A DNA stretch of 64,000 nt from Micromonospora sp. MW-13 (GTDB lineage: Bacteria > Actinomycetota > Actinomycetes > Mycobacteriales > Micromonosporaceae): contig NZ_QKKX01000011.1 in assembly GCF_003434305.1 (NCBI RefSeq), positions 124,001 through 188,000 of the forward strand, in the 5' to 3' direction. The position numbers were made by a program, and so were the translations under genes. How positions within the stretch are numbered: the first letter of the stretch is position 1; each line of letters opens with the position of its first letter. The notes below the pieces were generated by a model. The model had not been told where the DNA came from. It searched no databases and saw only the letters and a list, made by a program, of their open reading frames with translations. Below are positions 23,903 through 32,062 of the stretch, in pieces.

Positions 23903-25537
23903 TCAGCGGGCACCCTGGTGGGGGTAGCGGTGGTCGCGGGGCGGATCGAAGGTCTCCTTGATCGACCGCGGCGAGAGCCAGCGGGTCAGGTTCGACGCCG
24001 CGCCCGCCTTGTCGTTGGTGCCCGAGGCGCGGGAGCCGCCGAACGGCTGCTGCCCGACGACCGCCCCGGTCGGCTTGTCGTTGACGTAGAAGTTCCCGGC
24101 GGCGAACCGCAGCCGCCGGCTGGCCCGGGCGATCGCCTCGCGGTCGCGGGCGACGACCGCGCCGGTCAGGGCGTACGACGAGACGGAGTCGAGCTGGTCG
24201 ACCACGCCGTCGTAGGCGTCGTCGTCGAAGACGTGCACGGCCAGGATCGGCCCGAAGTACTCGGTGCGGAACATCTCGTCGGTGGGGTCGGTGCCCTGCA
24301 CGACGGTCGGCCGGACGAACCAGCCGACCGAGTCGTCGACCGCGCCGCCGGCGAGCACCGTCAGGGAGTCCCGCCCGTGGGCCCGCTCGATCGCGGCCCG
24401 GTGCCGGCCGAACGCCCGGGCGTCGATCACCGCCCCCATGAAGTGCGCCAGATCGGTGACGTCGCCCATGGTGAGCGCCTCCACCTCGGCGAGCAGCGGG
24501 TCGCGCACCCGGTCCCACACCGACCGGGCCACGTACGCCCGGGAGGCGGCCGAGCACTTCTGCCCCTGGTACTCGAAGGCGCCGCGCAGCAGCGCCACCC
24601 GCAGCACGTCCGGGTCGGCGGAGCCGTGCGCGAGCACGAAGCCCTTGCCGCCGGTCTCGCCGACGACCCGCGGGTACGACCGGTAGCCCCCGAGGTTCGC
24701 CCCCACCGTCGACCACAGGTGCTGGAACGTCGCGGTGGAGCCGGTGAAGTGGATGCCGGCCAGGTCGCGGTGGGTCAGCGCCACCGCCGAGACGTCGAGG
24801 CCGTCACCGGGCAGCATGTTGATCACGCCGGGCGGCAGGCCCGCCTCCTCCAGCAGCTCCATGATCAGACTCGCGGCGAGCTGCTGGGTCGGCGCGGGCT
24901 TCCACAGCACCGTGTTGCCCAGCAGTGCCGGCGCGGTCGGCAGGTTTCCCGCGATCGCGGTGAAGTTGAACGGGGTGACCGCGTAGACGAAGCCCTCCAG
25001 GGGGCGGTGGTCGGTGCGGTTCCACACCCCCCGGGAGTTGGCCACCGGCTGCTCGCCCACGATCTGCCGGGCGTAGTGGACGTTGAACCGCCAGAAGTCG
25101 GCCAGCTCGCACGCGGAGTCGATCTCGGCCTGGACGGCGGTCTTCGACTGGCCCAGCATGGTGGCGGCGTTGAGCCGCTGGCGCCACGGGCCGGCCAGCA
25201 GGTCGGCGGCCTTGAGCAGGATCGCGGCCCGGTCGTCGAGGGACAGCTCGCGCCAGCCCGGCGCCGCCTGTCCCGCCGCCGCGACGGCGTCCTCGGCGTC
25301 GGCGCGGGTGCAGTTGCGCAGCACCCCGAGCACGTGGCGGTGGTCGTGCGGCTGCACGACCGGAATCTCCGTCCCCCCGCCCATCCGGCGGCGACCGCCG
25401 ATGGTGGCGGTCAGCTCCACCTGCTGGCTCTCCTGCCGCGCCAGTTCCCGCTCCAGCTCCGCCCGCTCGGGACTGCCGGGGGCGTAGCTCAGGGTCGGCT
25501 CGTTGACCGGGGACGGCGGGCTCGTCACGGCATCCAC
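23903..25537 (-). CDS. pruA: L-glutamate gamma-semialdehyde (P5C) dehydrogenase-like aldehyde dehydrogenase
   Basis: A 544-residue NAD-dependent aldehyde dehydrogenase of the stand-alone 1-pyrroline-5-carboxylate dehydrogenase type, oxidising glutamate semialdehyde to glutamate in proline, ornithine or arginine breakdown. Catalytic Cys328 lies in FEYQGQKCSAASR and the general base Glu294 in VVGETGGKG. TPFNFTAIAGNLP and FGGSRASGTNDKAG are typical PruA blocks. GTG 25537 is chosen because GAGGAGG lies 6 nt upstream; this gives the usual ~543-residue length. The gene is its own unit but shares an operator-like element with the downstream transporter operon. The exact substrate could be another acidic semialdehyde. 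Confidence 0.85.
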   Translation of the reverse strand: MDAVTSPPSPVNEPTLSYAPGSPERAELERELARQESQQVELTATIGGRRRMGGGTEIPVVQPHDHRHVLGVLRNCTRADAEDAVAAAGQAAPGWRELSLDDRAAILLKAADLLAGPWRQRLNAATMLGQSKTAVQAEIDSACELADFWRFNVHYARQIVGEQPVANSRGVWNRTDHRPLEGFVYAVTPFNFTAIAGNLPTAPALLGNTVLWKPAPTQQLAASLIMELLEEAGLPPGVINMLPGDGLDVSAVALTHRDLAGIHFTGSTATFQHLWSTVGANLGGYRSYPRVVGETGGKGFVLAHGSADPDVLRVALLRGAFEYQGQKCSAASRAYVARSVWDRVRDPLLAEVEALTMGDVTDLAHFMGAVIDARAFGRHRAAIERAHGRDSLTVLAGGAVDDSVGWFVRPTVVQGTDPTDEMFRTEYFGPILAVHVFDDDAYDGVVDQLDSVSSYALTGAVVARDREAIARASRRLRFAAGNFYVNDKPTGAVVGQQPFGGSRASGTNDKAGAASNLTRWLSPRSIKETFDPPRDHRYPHQGAR

Positions 25538-26048
25538 TCTGGTCCTCCTCGCATCGACGGGAATCACGGTTCGGCGGGGCCCGGGCCGGCGGGCTCGCTC
25601 GGCGGGCGACGCGCGCCGGGGCGCGCCCGGATCGGGTCGGCACCCCGGCCGGCCGCTGACATTACACTAAAATTTCAGATGCGCCACCCCTCGCCCGGCG
25701 GCCCGGCGGCCCCCTCTGCCGCCGGACGTCCCCCGCCACCCGCACGGCGCCGGTGAGCCCCCGGGCCGGCCCCCGGCGCGGCGCCGGACGGCGGCGCCCG
25801 GAGCAGTGATCGTGACCACAGCCGGATGACCCGATAAAGGGCGGTGAGGTGGGCGTCGGCCTTGTTACCGTCGCGGCGTGCGTCCGCGGGGGATCAGGCG
25901 CGCGAGGGGGGAGACAGCGTGCGGGCCCGCGGACACGGGCGGTCGTCTGCGACCTCCCCGCCTGACCTCTGACTCAGACGTGCGGGCACGCGCGGTGTGG
26001 CGCGTGGCCGATCGGCGTCATTCGCAAAGTTTCACCAGGAGATTCGCT
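25538..26048. other. Divergent intergenic region, P5C dehydrogenase / MFS exporter
   Basis: About 510 bp between divergent starts. The left part has the AT-rich element at 25661-25680. The middle is GC-rich and shows no coding bias in any frame. The right part leads to the exporter ribosome binding site (AGGAGA, 6 nt before GTG 26049). No gene or RNA was recognised. Confidence 0.5.
25665..25677. promoter_or_regulatory. Second copy of the 13-bp AT-rich element
   Basis: CACTAAAATTTCA is the exact reverse complement of TGAAATTTTAGTG at 23819-23831. Similarity continues beyond the core on the same side: read towards the gene strand, both copies are followed by a near-matching A-TG stretch. It lies about 130 bp upstream of the aldehyde dehydrogenase start. 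It is probably an operator for the locus GntR regulator. Confidence 0.55.
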
Positions 26049-27632
26049 GTGAGCAGTCAATCCGCGGCGCCGGCCAAGCTCGACGGCGCCGTATTGAAGA
26101 TCGCCGGGGTCGTGGTCCTCGGTGCGATCATGTCGATCCTCGACGTGACGGTGGTCAGCGTCGCGCTGCCCACGTTCCAGACCGAATTCGACGCGTCGTA
26201 CGCCCGGGTCGCCTGGACGATGACGGGCTACACGCTGGCCCTGGCCACGGTCATCCCGTTGACCGGCTGGGCCGCCGACCGGTTCGGCACGAAGCGGCTC
26301 TACATGGCGGCGCTCGTGCTGTTCACGCTCGGCTCCGCCCTCTGCGCCACCGCCGACTCGATCGGCGAGCTCATCGGCTACCGGGTGCTTCAGGGCCTCG
26401 GCGGCGGCATGCTGATGCCGCTCGGCATGACGATCATGACGCGGGCGGCCGGCCCGGAGCGGATCGGCCGGCTGATGGCCGTACTGGGTATCCCGATGCT
26501 GCTCGGCCCGATCGGCGGGCCGATCCTCGGTGGCTGGCTGATCGACGTGGCCAGCTGGCACTGGATCTTCCTGATCAACCTGCCGATCGGCGCGGTCGCC
26601 CTGGCCTACGCGCAGTGGGCGCTGCCGAAGGACAACCCCGAGCCGTCCGAGTCGTTCGACTTCGTCGGTATGCTGATGCTCTCGCCGGGCCTGGCCCTCT
26701 TCCTGTACGGGGTGTCGTCGCTGCCCGAGACCGGCACGTTCGCCGACAACAAGGTGTGGCTGCCGATGCTGGTCGGCGGGCTGCTGGTCATCAGCTTCGT
26801 CCTCTACTCGTTCAAGCCGAAGCACCCGCTGCTCGACCTGCGGCTGCTGCGCGACCGCAACCTCACGGTCGCATCCGTGACGCTGGCCGTGTTCACCATC
26901 GCGTTCATGGGCGCCGGCCTGCTGTTCCCGAGCTACTTCCTGCAGGTGCGCGGCGAGTCGACGCTCGACGCCGGCCTGCTGATGGCGCCGCAGGGCATCG
27001 GGGCGATGGTCACCATGCCGATCGCCGGCATGCTGGCCGACAAGATCCCGGTCGGCCGGACGGTGCCGTTCGCACTGGTGCTGATCGCGGCCGGTTTCTT
27101 CACGTTCACCCAGGTCGACACCGACACCTCGTACTGGCTGCTGTGCGGTTCGCTCTTCGTCATGGGCCTGGGCATGGGCGGCACGATGATGCCCATCATG
27201 ACGTCCGCGCTGAAGACGCTGACGAACCACGAGGTGGCCCGTGGCTCCACGCTGCTGAACATCCTCCAGCAGATCGCCGGCTCGGTCGGATCGGCGATGA
27301 TGTCGGTGATCCTGACCAAGGAGCTGAACAACTCGCCGGTCATCCCGGGGGCGGTCGACCCGAACACCGGCGCACCGGTCACCGAGGCCGGCCTCGCGAT
27401 CGCCGTCAAGCAGAACCCGGACCTGACCCAACAGTTCCCGGTCAACCCGGGAATCCTCCAGCGGGGCCTGGAGTTCGTGGCCGACTCGTTCGGCACCACG
27501 TTCTGGGTCGGCTTCGCGCTGATGCTGGTGACGTTCGTCCCGGCCTACTTCCTGCCGCGCAGGCGACAGCAGTCGCACCTGCTCGACGACGAGCAGGGCG
27601 GCGACCGCACCGCCCCGGTGTTGATCCACTGA
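26049..27632 (+). CDS. DHA2-family MFS drug exporter (EmrB/QacA type, 14 TM)
   Basis: A 527-residue proton-coupled efflux protein. Hydrophobic segments along the chain fit 14 membrane helices. Motif C-like GIPMLLGPIGGPILGGWLI, motif A-like GWAADRFGTKRLYM, the DHA2-type IMSILDVTVVSVALP in helix 1 and MTGYTLALATVIPLTG in helix 2 are visible. GTG 26049 is chosen because AGGAGA lies 6 nt upstream; the longer frame is not codon-biased. The convergent MarR-GNAT gene could respond to the same toxic compound, but its operator lies at its own promoter. Exported compound unknown. Confidence 0.9.
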   Translation: MSSQSAAPAKLDGAVLKIAGVVVLGAIMSILDVTVVSVALPTFQTEFDASYARVAWTMTGYTLALATVIPLTGWAADRFGTKRLYMAALVLFTLGSALCATADSIGELIGYRVLQGLGGGMLMPLGMTIMTRAAGPERIGRLMAVLGIPMLLGPIGGPILGGWLIDVASWHWIFLINLPIGAVALAYAQWALPKDNPEPSESFDFVGMLMLSPGLALFLYGVSSLPETGTFADNKVWLPMLVGGLLVISFVLYSFKPKHPLLDLRLLRDRNLTVASVTLAVFTIAFMGAGLLFPSYFLQVRGESTLDAGLLMAPQGIGAMVTMPIAGMLADKIPVGRTVPFALVLIAAGFFTFTQVDTDTSYWLLCGSLFVMGLGMGGTMMPIMTSALKTLTNHEVARGSTLLNILQQIAGSVGSAMMSVILTKELNNSPVIPGAVDPNTGAPVTEAGLAIAVKQNPDLTQQFPVNPGILQRGLEFVADSFGTTFWVGFALMLVTFVPAYFLPRRRQQSHLLDDEQGGDRTAPVLIH

Positions 27633-27635
27633 TCC

Positions 27636-27691
27636 GTGACCGGCGCGGCGGTGGCGCTGGCCGGCAGGCCCGCCACCACCGCGCCGGTCAC
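27636..27691. terminator. Bidirectional terminator between exporter and MarR-GNAT genes
   Basis: GTGACCGGCGCGG (27636-27648) pairs perfectly over 13 bp with CCGCGCCGGTCAC (27679-27691), with additional GGTGG/CCACC pairing inside the loop. It starts 4 bp after the exporter stop and overlaps the stop codon of the convergent gene. Confidence 0.65.
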
Positions 27692-28578
27692 TGGGCGAGG
27701 CGCTTCTCGAACCAGTAGTGGGCGTAGGGCTCGGTGTTGTAGGGCTCGACCTCGCCGTAGCCGGCCGAGCGGTACATCGCGATCGCCTCGGTGAGCGCCC
27801 GGTTGGTGTCCAGCCGGACGGCGGCCCAGCCGCGCTCGGCGGCGTACCGTTCCAGCTCGTCGAGCATCCGCCGCCCGACCCCGAGCCCGCGCACCTGGTC
27901 GGACACCCACACGCGTTTGATCTCGGCGGGGGCTCCGGGGTGCAGCTTGACCGCGCCGCAGCCGACGGGCTCGCCGTTGAGGGACGCCAGCAGGAACACC
28001 CCGGCGGGCGGCACCAGTGCCTCGTCGTGCACGGGGCTGCTCAGCGCCGGGTCGAAGCCCCCGTCGAACCGCCGGCCCACGTCCCTGGCATAGGCCCGCA
28101 CGCAGGCCCTCGCCCGCGGGTCGCCCGGCGGGCACGGCCCGATGACCACCAGCGACGCGACGAGTAGCCGCTCGACCTCGGCCATCGCCGCGACGAGCCG
28201 TTCCCGCCGCCGCCCGGGAAGCGGGGCGAGGATGGACCGGGCGAACTCGTCGGAGCGCCGGTCCAGCTCGGCCCACTCGGCCCGGCCGGCCCCGGTGAGC
28301 GCGGCGACCCGTACCCGCCCGTCGCCGCCGGCCCGGTCGGCCGGCCCCACGGTGACCAGCCCGTCGCCCTCCAGCGTGCGCAGCAGCCGGCTGAGGTACC
28401 CCGAGTCCAGCCCGAGTCGGGACCGCAGCGCCGCCACCTCGGCGCCGCCGGGGCCGATCTCCCACAGCAGGCGCGCCTGCGCGAGCGGCCGGCCACGCGC
28501 CATGTACTCGTCGTCGAGCGCCCCCACCCGCTGGGTCACCGTCCGGTTGAACCGCCGCACCGCGGCGACCAGGTCCAT
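27688..28578 (-). CDS. MarR regulator fused to a GNAT acetyltransferase
   Basis: A 296-residue two-domain protein. Residues ~1-150 are a MarR-type winged helix (QARLLWEIGPGGAEVAALRSRL; SGYLSRLLRTLEGDGLV; a wing near RAGGDGRVRV). Residues ~150-296 are a GNAT domain with the acetyl-CoA loop VSDQVRGLGVGRRML and the late AAVRLDTN and MYRSAGYGEV blocks. Such fusions couple sensing to acetylation of a small molecule. ATG 28578 is used; GTG 28584 is an in-frame alternative. A perfect palindrome lies 10 bp upstream (28588-28603), covering the ribosome binding position, so autorepression is likely. Confidence 0.88.
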   Translation of the reverse strand: MDLVAAVRRFNRTVTQRVGALDDEYMARGRPLAQARLLWEIGPGGAEVAALRSRLGLDSGYLSRLLRTLEGDGLVTVGPADRAGGDGRVRVAALTGAGRAEWAELDRRSDEFARSILAPLPGRRRERLVAAMAEVERLLVASLVVIGPCPPGDPRARACVRAYARDVGRRFDGGFDPALSSPVHDEALVPPAGVFLLASLNGEPVGCGAVKLHPGAPAEIKRVWVSDQVRGLGVGRRMLDELERYAAERGWAAVRLDTNRALTEAIAMYRSAGYGEVEPYNTEPYAHYWFEKRLAQ

Positions 28579-28587
28579 GTCCACATG

Positions 28588-28603
28588 CCTGACTTTAGTC
28601 AGG
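28588..28603. promoter_or_regulatory. MarR-type operator overlapping the MarR-GNAT translation start
   Basis: CCTGACT-TT-AGTCAGG is a perfect 7-bp inverted repeat with a 2-bp spacer directly in front of the start codon. MarR dimers bind 15-20 bp palindromes like this. Its place suggests that binding blocks both transcription and exposure of the start. Confidence 0.6.
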
Positions 28604-28747
28604 AAAATCCGCGACCACTCGACCGGGGTGGCCGCCCTCGCACGAGGTCTCGTCCACCCGCAGCAGCACCTGCCGGCGCGCCCGCGCCGGCCGCCCCGCC
28701 GACGGCCCGCCGCGACGGGGCGGCCCGGACGTCGCGGATGCCCCGAA

Positions 28748-28764
28748 GTTCGATACCATCGAAC
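28748..28764. promoter_or_regulatory. Palindromic operator upstream of the XRE-cupin gene
   Basis: GTTCGAT-ACC-ATCGAAC is a perfect inverted repeat (7-bp arms, 3-bp spacer) 43 bp before the GTG start. It is followed by AAG; the reverse strand therefore begins CTTGTTCG, which also occurs near 45894 upstream of the catabolic operon. Probably the autoregulatory site of the XRE-cupin protein. Confidence 0.5.
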
Positions 28765-28807
28765 AAGCGTGGCGGGCTCTCCCGCCGGGACGCGACAGGA
28801 GGTCCCC

Positions 28808-29452
28808 GTGCGGTCGATGGAGAGTAACCCGGCCCGGGAGCGGATCCGCCCCGACGAGGGGGCGCAGGACGCCACCCCCGCCGGCCTGGCGGGCGCGCGC
28901 ATCCGCCAGTACCGCAAGGAGCGCGGGCTGACGCTGCGCGGGCTGGCCGCCCGCTCCGGGCTGTCGATCGGCTTCCTGTCCCAGGTCGAGCGGGGCATCT
29001 CCTCCATCGGCCTGACCGCGCTGGGCAGCGTCGCGAAGGCCCTGGACCGCACGGTGGCGGAGTTCTTCGACGCCGGTGCGGACTCCCCCGACCGGACGGT
29101 CGGCCCGCTGCCCACGCACTTCACCCTCACCAGGGCGGAAACCCCGGCCACCCAGTACGTCTCCGGCCAGCAGACCTACCGGATGCTGTCGGAGCGGGGG
29201 CCGGACCTGGTACTCGAACCGATGCTGGTGCACATCGCTCCGGGGGGCCGCCGGGAGGCCGCCTACGGCCATGCCGGAGAGGAGTTCGCGTACGTCATCT
29301 CCGGCGAACTGCTCTACGAGGTCGACGGCGTCGAGCACCGGCTGCGCCCGGGCGACAGCGTGCACCTGCGCTCGTCGGTGCCGCACTCGATGTACAACGA
29401 CACCGCCGCGGTGACGACCGTCGTGTCGGTGGTCACGCCGCGGCTGTTCTGA
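28808..29452 (+). CDS. XRE-family regulator with C-terminal cupin sensor domain
   Basis: A 214-residue regulator of the PuuR-like class. The HTH_3 domain lies at ~30-85 (RIRQYRKERGLTLRGLAARS; SIGFLSQVERGISSIG; ALGSVAKALDRTVAEFF). The cupin_2 domain lies at ~140-210 (HAGEEFAYVISGELLYEVDG; LRPGDSVHLRSSVPHSMYN), with likely metal or ligand residues at H, E and the late H. GTG 28808 has AGGAGG 6-7 nt upstream. Such regulators usually control neighbouring amine, amino acid or amide catabolism; the long hydantoinase-type operon that converges on it is the obvious target. Confidence 0.88.
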   Translation: MRSMESNPARERIRPDEGAQDATPAGLAGARIRQYRKERGLTLRGLAARSGLSIGFLSQVERGISSIGLTALGSVAKALDRTVAEFFDAGADSPDRTVGPLPTHFTLTRAETPATQYVSGQQTYRMLSERGPDLVLEPMLVHIAPGGRREAAYGHAGEEFAYVISGELLYEVDGVEHRLRPGDSVHLRSSVPHSMYNDTAAVTTVVSVVTPRLF

Positions 29453-29566
29453 CGGCGGTCGATCGACCCGGCGCCCGGGAGGCGACCGCGGCGGCAGCAC
29501 GTCTTGTTCACGCTGGTGAAACATCGCGGACATGGCCGGCGGCCCGCCGCGTGGCGGCGCCGGTGC

Positions 29567-30397
29567 TCAGCGGCCCAGCCGGCGGTCCACGGCGGTCATG
29601 GTGTCCCGCCAGACGGCCGAGCCGGGATCGATGACGTCGAAGTGGTCGCCGGGCCGCTCCAGGTGGCTGACGTCGTCGCCGGCCGCGCGGGCCGCTGCGG
29701 CGTACCGGCGGTTGACGTCGACCAGGTCGGGGCTGTCGGCCGCGCCCTGTACCAACAGGGTCGGCACCCGGATCGGCAGCCGGGCCATGGGATCGGCGGC
29801 GGCGTACCGGTGCGGCACGGTCGCCGGTGTGCCGCCGAGGGCCGCGGGGATGGCGCCGTCACCGAGATACCGCCGCTCGCCCTCCGCCAGGTCGAGGACG
29901 CCGGCCAGCGACACCGCCAGCGCGACCCGCACCGCCGGTGCCCCGGCCGCCGCCCCGCCGGCCGGGGCCGGGCCGGGTTCGGTGCCGGCGGCCAGGTCCG
30001 CCGCGACCCGCAGGGCCAGTTGGCCGCCGGCCGAGTGGCCGACGACGGCGACCCGCCCCAGGTCCAGCCCGGCGTCCGCGGCGAGGCCGCCCAGCGCCGC
30101 GACGCCGGCCGCCACGTCGCCGGTGGTGGCGTCCCAGCCGTGCCGGTCGGGACGCCGGTACTCCACGTTCCACGACGCGTAGCCGCGGTCGACGAGGTCG
30201 ACGGCGAGGGCGTCCATCAGGTCGGCCGCCCACACCGACCGCCAGAACCCGCCGTGCAGGAGCACCGCGACCGGGACGGGCCCCGCCGTCCCGACCGGCA
30301 GCCGCAGCTCGCCCCACTGCTGCGGGTGCGGACCGTAGCCGATCCGGGTGGCCGGGGACCGGTGGCGGTGCACGGCGTGCCGGACGGCCCAGACCAC
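29567..30397 (-). CDS. Alpha/beta hydrolase (esterase/peptidase-like), as now readable
   Basis: A 276-residue alpha/beta-hydrolase domain. The oxyanion-hole motif LLHGGFWRSVWAADL, nucleophile elbow VGHSAGGQL (Ser), acid Asp in LVQGAADSPDLVD and catalytic His in RPGDHFDVIDP are all present. The frame remains coding upstream of the Met at 30397: it reads DGAAHLSGRGAWGVVW back to about 30439, so the natural protein started earlier and the present start is an artefact of a frameshift (see the 5' part). It is the last gene of the catabolic operon. Probably hydrolyses an ester, amide or lactone produced by the pathway. Confidence 0.75.
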   Translation of the reverse strand: MVWAVRHAVHRHRSPATRIGYGPHPQQWGELRLPVGTAGPVPVAVLLHGGFWRSVWAADLMDALAVDLVDRGYASWNVEYRRPDRHGWDATTGDVAAGVAALGGLAADAGLDLGRVAVVGHSAGGQLALRVAADLAAGTEPGPAPAGGAAAGAPAVRVALAVSLAGVLDLAEGERRYLGDGAIPAALGGTPATVPHRYAAADPMARLPIRVPTLLVQGAADSPDLVDVNRRYAAAARAAGDDVSHLERPGDHFDVIDPGSAVWRDTMTAVDRRLGR

Positions 30398-30437
30398 GCC
30401 CCAGGCGCCCCGGCCGGACAGGTGCGCGGCCCCGTCG

Positions 30438-30698
30438 ACGGGTGGGCTCGACGGTGAGGTCGTACCAGACCACGGTGCGCGGCGCGGTGGGGATGAGGGC
30501 CCGCACCTCGGGGGTCGGACCGGGCAGCGCCACGACCAGCGGGCCGGCCCCCGTGACCAGGGCCCGCACCTCCTCGGCGGAGGTGGCGGTCACGAGCCCG
30601 CCGGTGACGCCGAGTTCGGCGCAGGTGGTGGCGGTCAGCGACTCCAGCAGGGCGGTGTCGGCCACCAGTCCGGGGCCGGCCACGACGACGATCCGCAC
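30438..30698 (-). pseudogene. 5' part of the alpha/beta hydrolase gene, out of frame with the rest
   Basis: GTG 30698 (with GAGGAG upstream) opens a frame VRIVVVAGPGLVADTALLES through VVALPGPTPEVRAL to VVWYDLTVEPT. This is a dehydroquinate-dehydratase-like or Rossmann-like N-terminal domain that precedes this type of hydrolase. At the GGG run 30440-30442 the frame slips: taking out one base restores EPT-VDGAAHLSGRG, continuous with the hydrolase below. The single gene would then be 29567-30698, ~377 residues. The cause may be a real frameshift mutation, a sequencing error in the short homopolymer, or programmed slippage; the first two are more likely. Confidence 0.6.
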
Positions 30699-30734
30699 CG
30701 ACGGGGCTCCTCTCTCGCGGGCGGGACGGCGGGG

Positions 30735-31733
30735 TTACCTGCGCAGCAGGGGCAGTACGGCGGAGCCGAGCAGGTCCACGCCACGGTCGTCGGTCAGCCC
30801 GTGCGGGGTGCCGAACTCGACCCGGCGGACCCCGGCGTCGATCAGCGCCTGGGCCTGCGCGGCCACCTGCGCCGGGGTGCCGGAGAACGCGAACCGGTCG
30901 AGCACGTCGTCAGGGATGAGGCGGCCGGCGGCCTCGTGCGCGCCCTCGTCCACCAGGGCGCCGACCCGCTGCACCAGGCCGTCGGGCAGCGCTACGGTCG
31001 GATCGAGTTCCGCGACGACGGCGAGGTACATGGCGACCTCGGTGCGGGCCTTCGCCCGGGCCGCCTCGCCGTCGGTGTCGACCACCGTCACGGCACCGAA
31101 CACGATGCCGACGTCCGCGGCGTCGCGACCGGCCCGGTCGGTGCCCACCCGCACCCGGTCGCGGATCACCGGCACCATGTCGGGGTTGGCGCTGCCGCCC
31201 ACCTTGATCTCGTCGGCGATCCGGCCGGCCAGGGCCGCGCCCTGCGGGCCCCAGGCGCCGAGCAGCAGCGGCGGGTCGGGCCGGTGCACGGCGTAACGCA
31301 GCGCGGTGCCGGGCGCCAGGGTGAACACCCGGCCGGGGTAGCCGTCCCGGTCGCCGCGCAGCAGGCGGTAGACGACGGCCGCCGCCTCCTCGATCGTGGT
31401 CAGCGCCCGGGGCTGGGCCAGGCCGACCGCCCCGAGCCAGGTGCCGCGGGCCAGCCCCAGGTAGGCCCGGCCGTGCGAGGCCAGGTCCAGGGCCGCGAGC
31501 TGGCCGGCGATCTCGTACGGGGCCAGCGAGTACGGGTTGAGGCAGGCCGCCCCGAGCCGGACCCGGCTGGTCGCTGCGGCCATCTCCAGCAGCGGGAAGA
31601 TGGGCGGTTGGTACATCAGGTCACCGAAGACGGTCAGCACGTCGAAGCCGTGGGCCTCGGCCGCCGCCGCCAGCGCGGCGTACGCGCCGGCGGGCTTGTC
31701 GCTCTGCAGCCCGAGTCCGATCTCGACGGCCAT
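30735..31733 (-). CDS. LLM-class (F420-type) oxidoreductase
   Basis: A 332-residue luciferase-like TIM-barrel protein, flavin- or F420-dependent. Typical blocks: EIGLGLQSDKPAG, AEAHGFDVLTVFGDLMYQPP, RVRLGAACLNPYSLAPYEIAG, GRAYLGLARGTWL, PPLLLGAWGPQGAALAG, FAFSGTPAQVAAQAQALIDAG and VEFGTPHGL. The pattern is that of methylene-tetrahydromethanopterin reductase-like enzymes using F420. Its start overlaps the stop of the TIGR04076 gene by one base. In this operon it probably performs an oxidation or reduction of the ring compound or its product. Confidence 0.88.
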   Translation of the reverse strand: MAVEIGLGLQSDKPAGAYAALAAAAEAHGFDVLTVFGDLMYQPPIFPLLEMAAATSRVRLGAACLNPYSLAPYEIAGQLAALDLASHGRAYLGLARGTWLGAVGLAQPRALTTIEEAAAVVYRLLRGDRDGYPGRVFTLAPGTALRYAVHRPDPPLLLGAWGPQGAALAGRIADEIKVGGSANPDMVPVIRDRVRVGTDRAGRDAADVGIVFGAVTVVDTDGEAARAKARTEVAMYLAVVAELDPTVALPDGLVQRVGALVDEGAHEAAGRLIPDDVLDRFAFSGTPAQVAAQAQALIDAGVRRVEFGTPHGLTDDRGVDLLGSAVLPLLRR

Positions 31734-32062
31734 CAGGTCAGGTCCGCCGAGTTCATCCGCCGCCGACAGGTCCGTTCCACCTTCATGACGAGCCGCTCCT
31801 CCGGATCGGGGCAGGCGAAGTGCGAGTCCTGGGCCAGCCAGTCCCCGGCGGCGAGGTCGCGCTGCTTCGCGGCGAGGAACGGCAGCACGGAGGCCAGCGC
31901 GTACACGCAGAAGTGCTGGCCATCGGGCAGCTTCAGGTGGGCGCTGTCGGTCAGCTCGAAGTGGTCGCCGACCGCCATGCCGCAGACCGACCGCCCCTCG
32001 ATGCGGTCGACGGTGACCCGCAGGTCGTAGATGTCCATGTCGCCGTCCGGGGTTTCCGTCAT
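31733..32062 (-). CDS. TIGR04076-family small protein
   Basis: A 109-residue cytoplasmic protein with the family pattern YDLRVTVDRIEGRSVCGM, VGDHFELT, CVYALASVLPFLAAKQRDL, DWLAQDSHFACPDPEERLVM and KVERT. The conserved Cys residues hint at a metal or cofactor site. The family has no known biochemical function but is often found beside oxidoreductases. It overlaps the quinone oxidoreductase gene by 4 bp and the LLM gene by 1 bp, so all three are probably translated together. Confidence 0.75.
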   Translation of the reverse strand: MTETPDGDMDIYDLRVTVDRIEGRSVCGMAVGDHFELTDSAHLKLPDGQHFCVYALASVLPFLAAKQRDLAAGDWLAQDSHFACPDPEERLVMKVERTCRRRMNSADLT

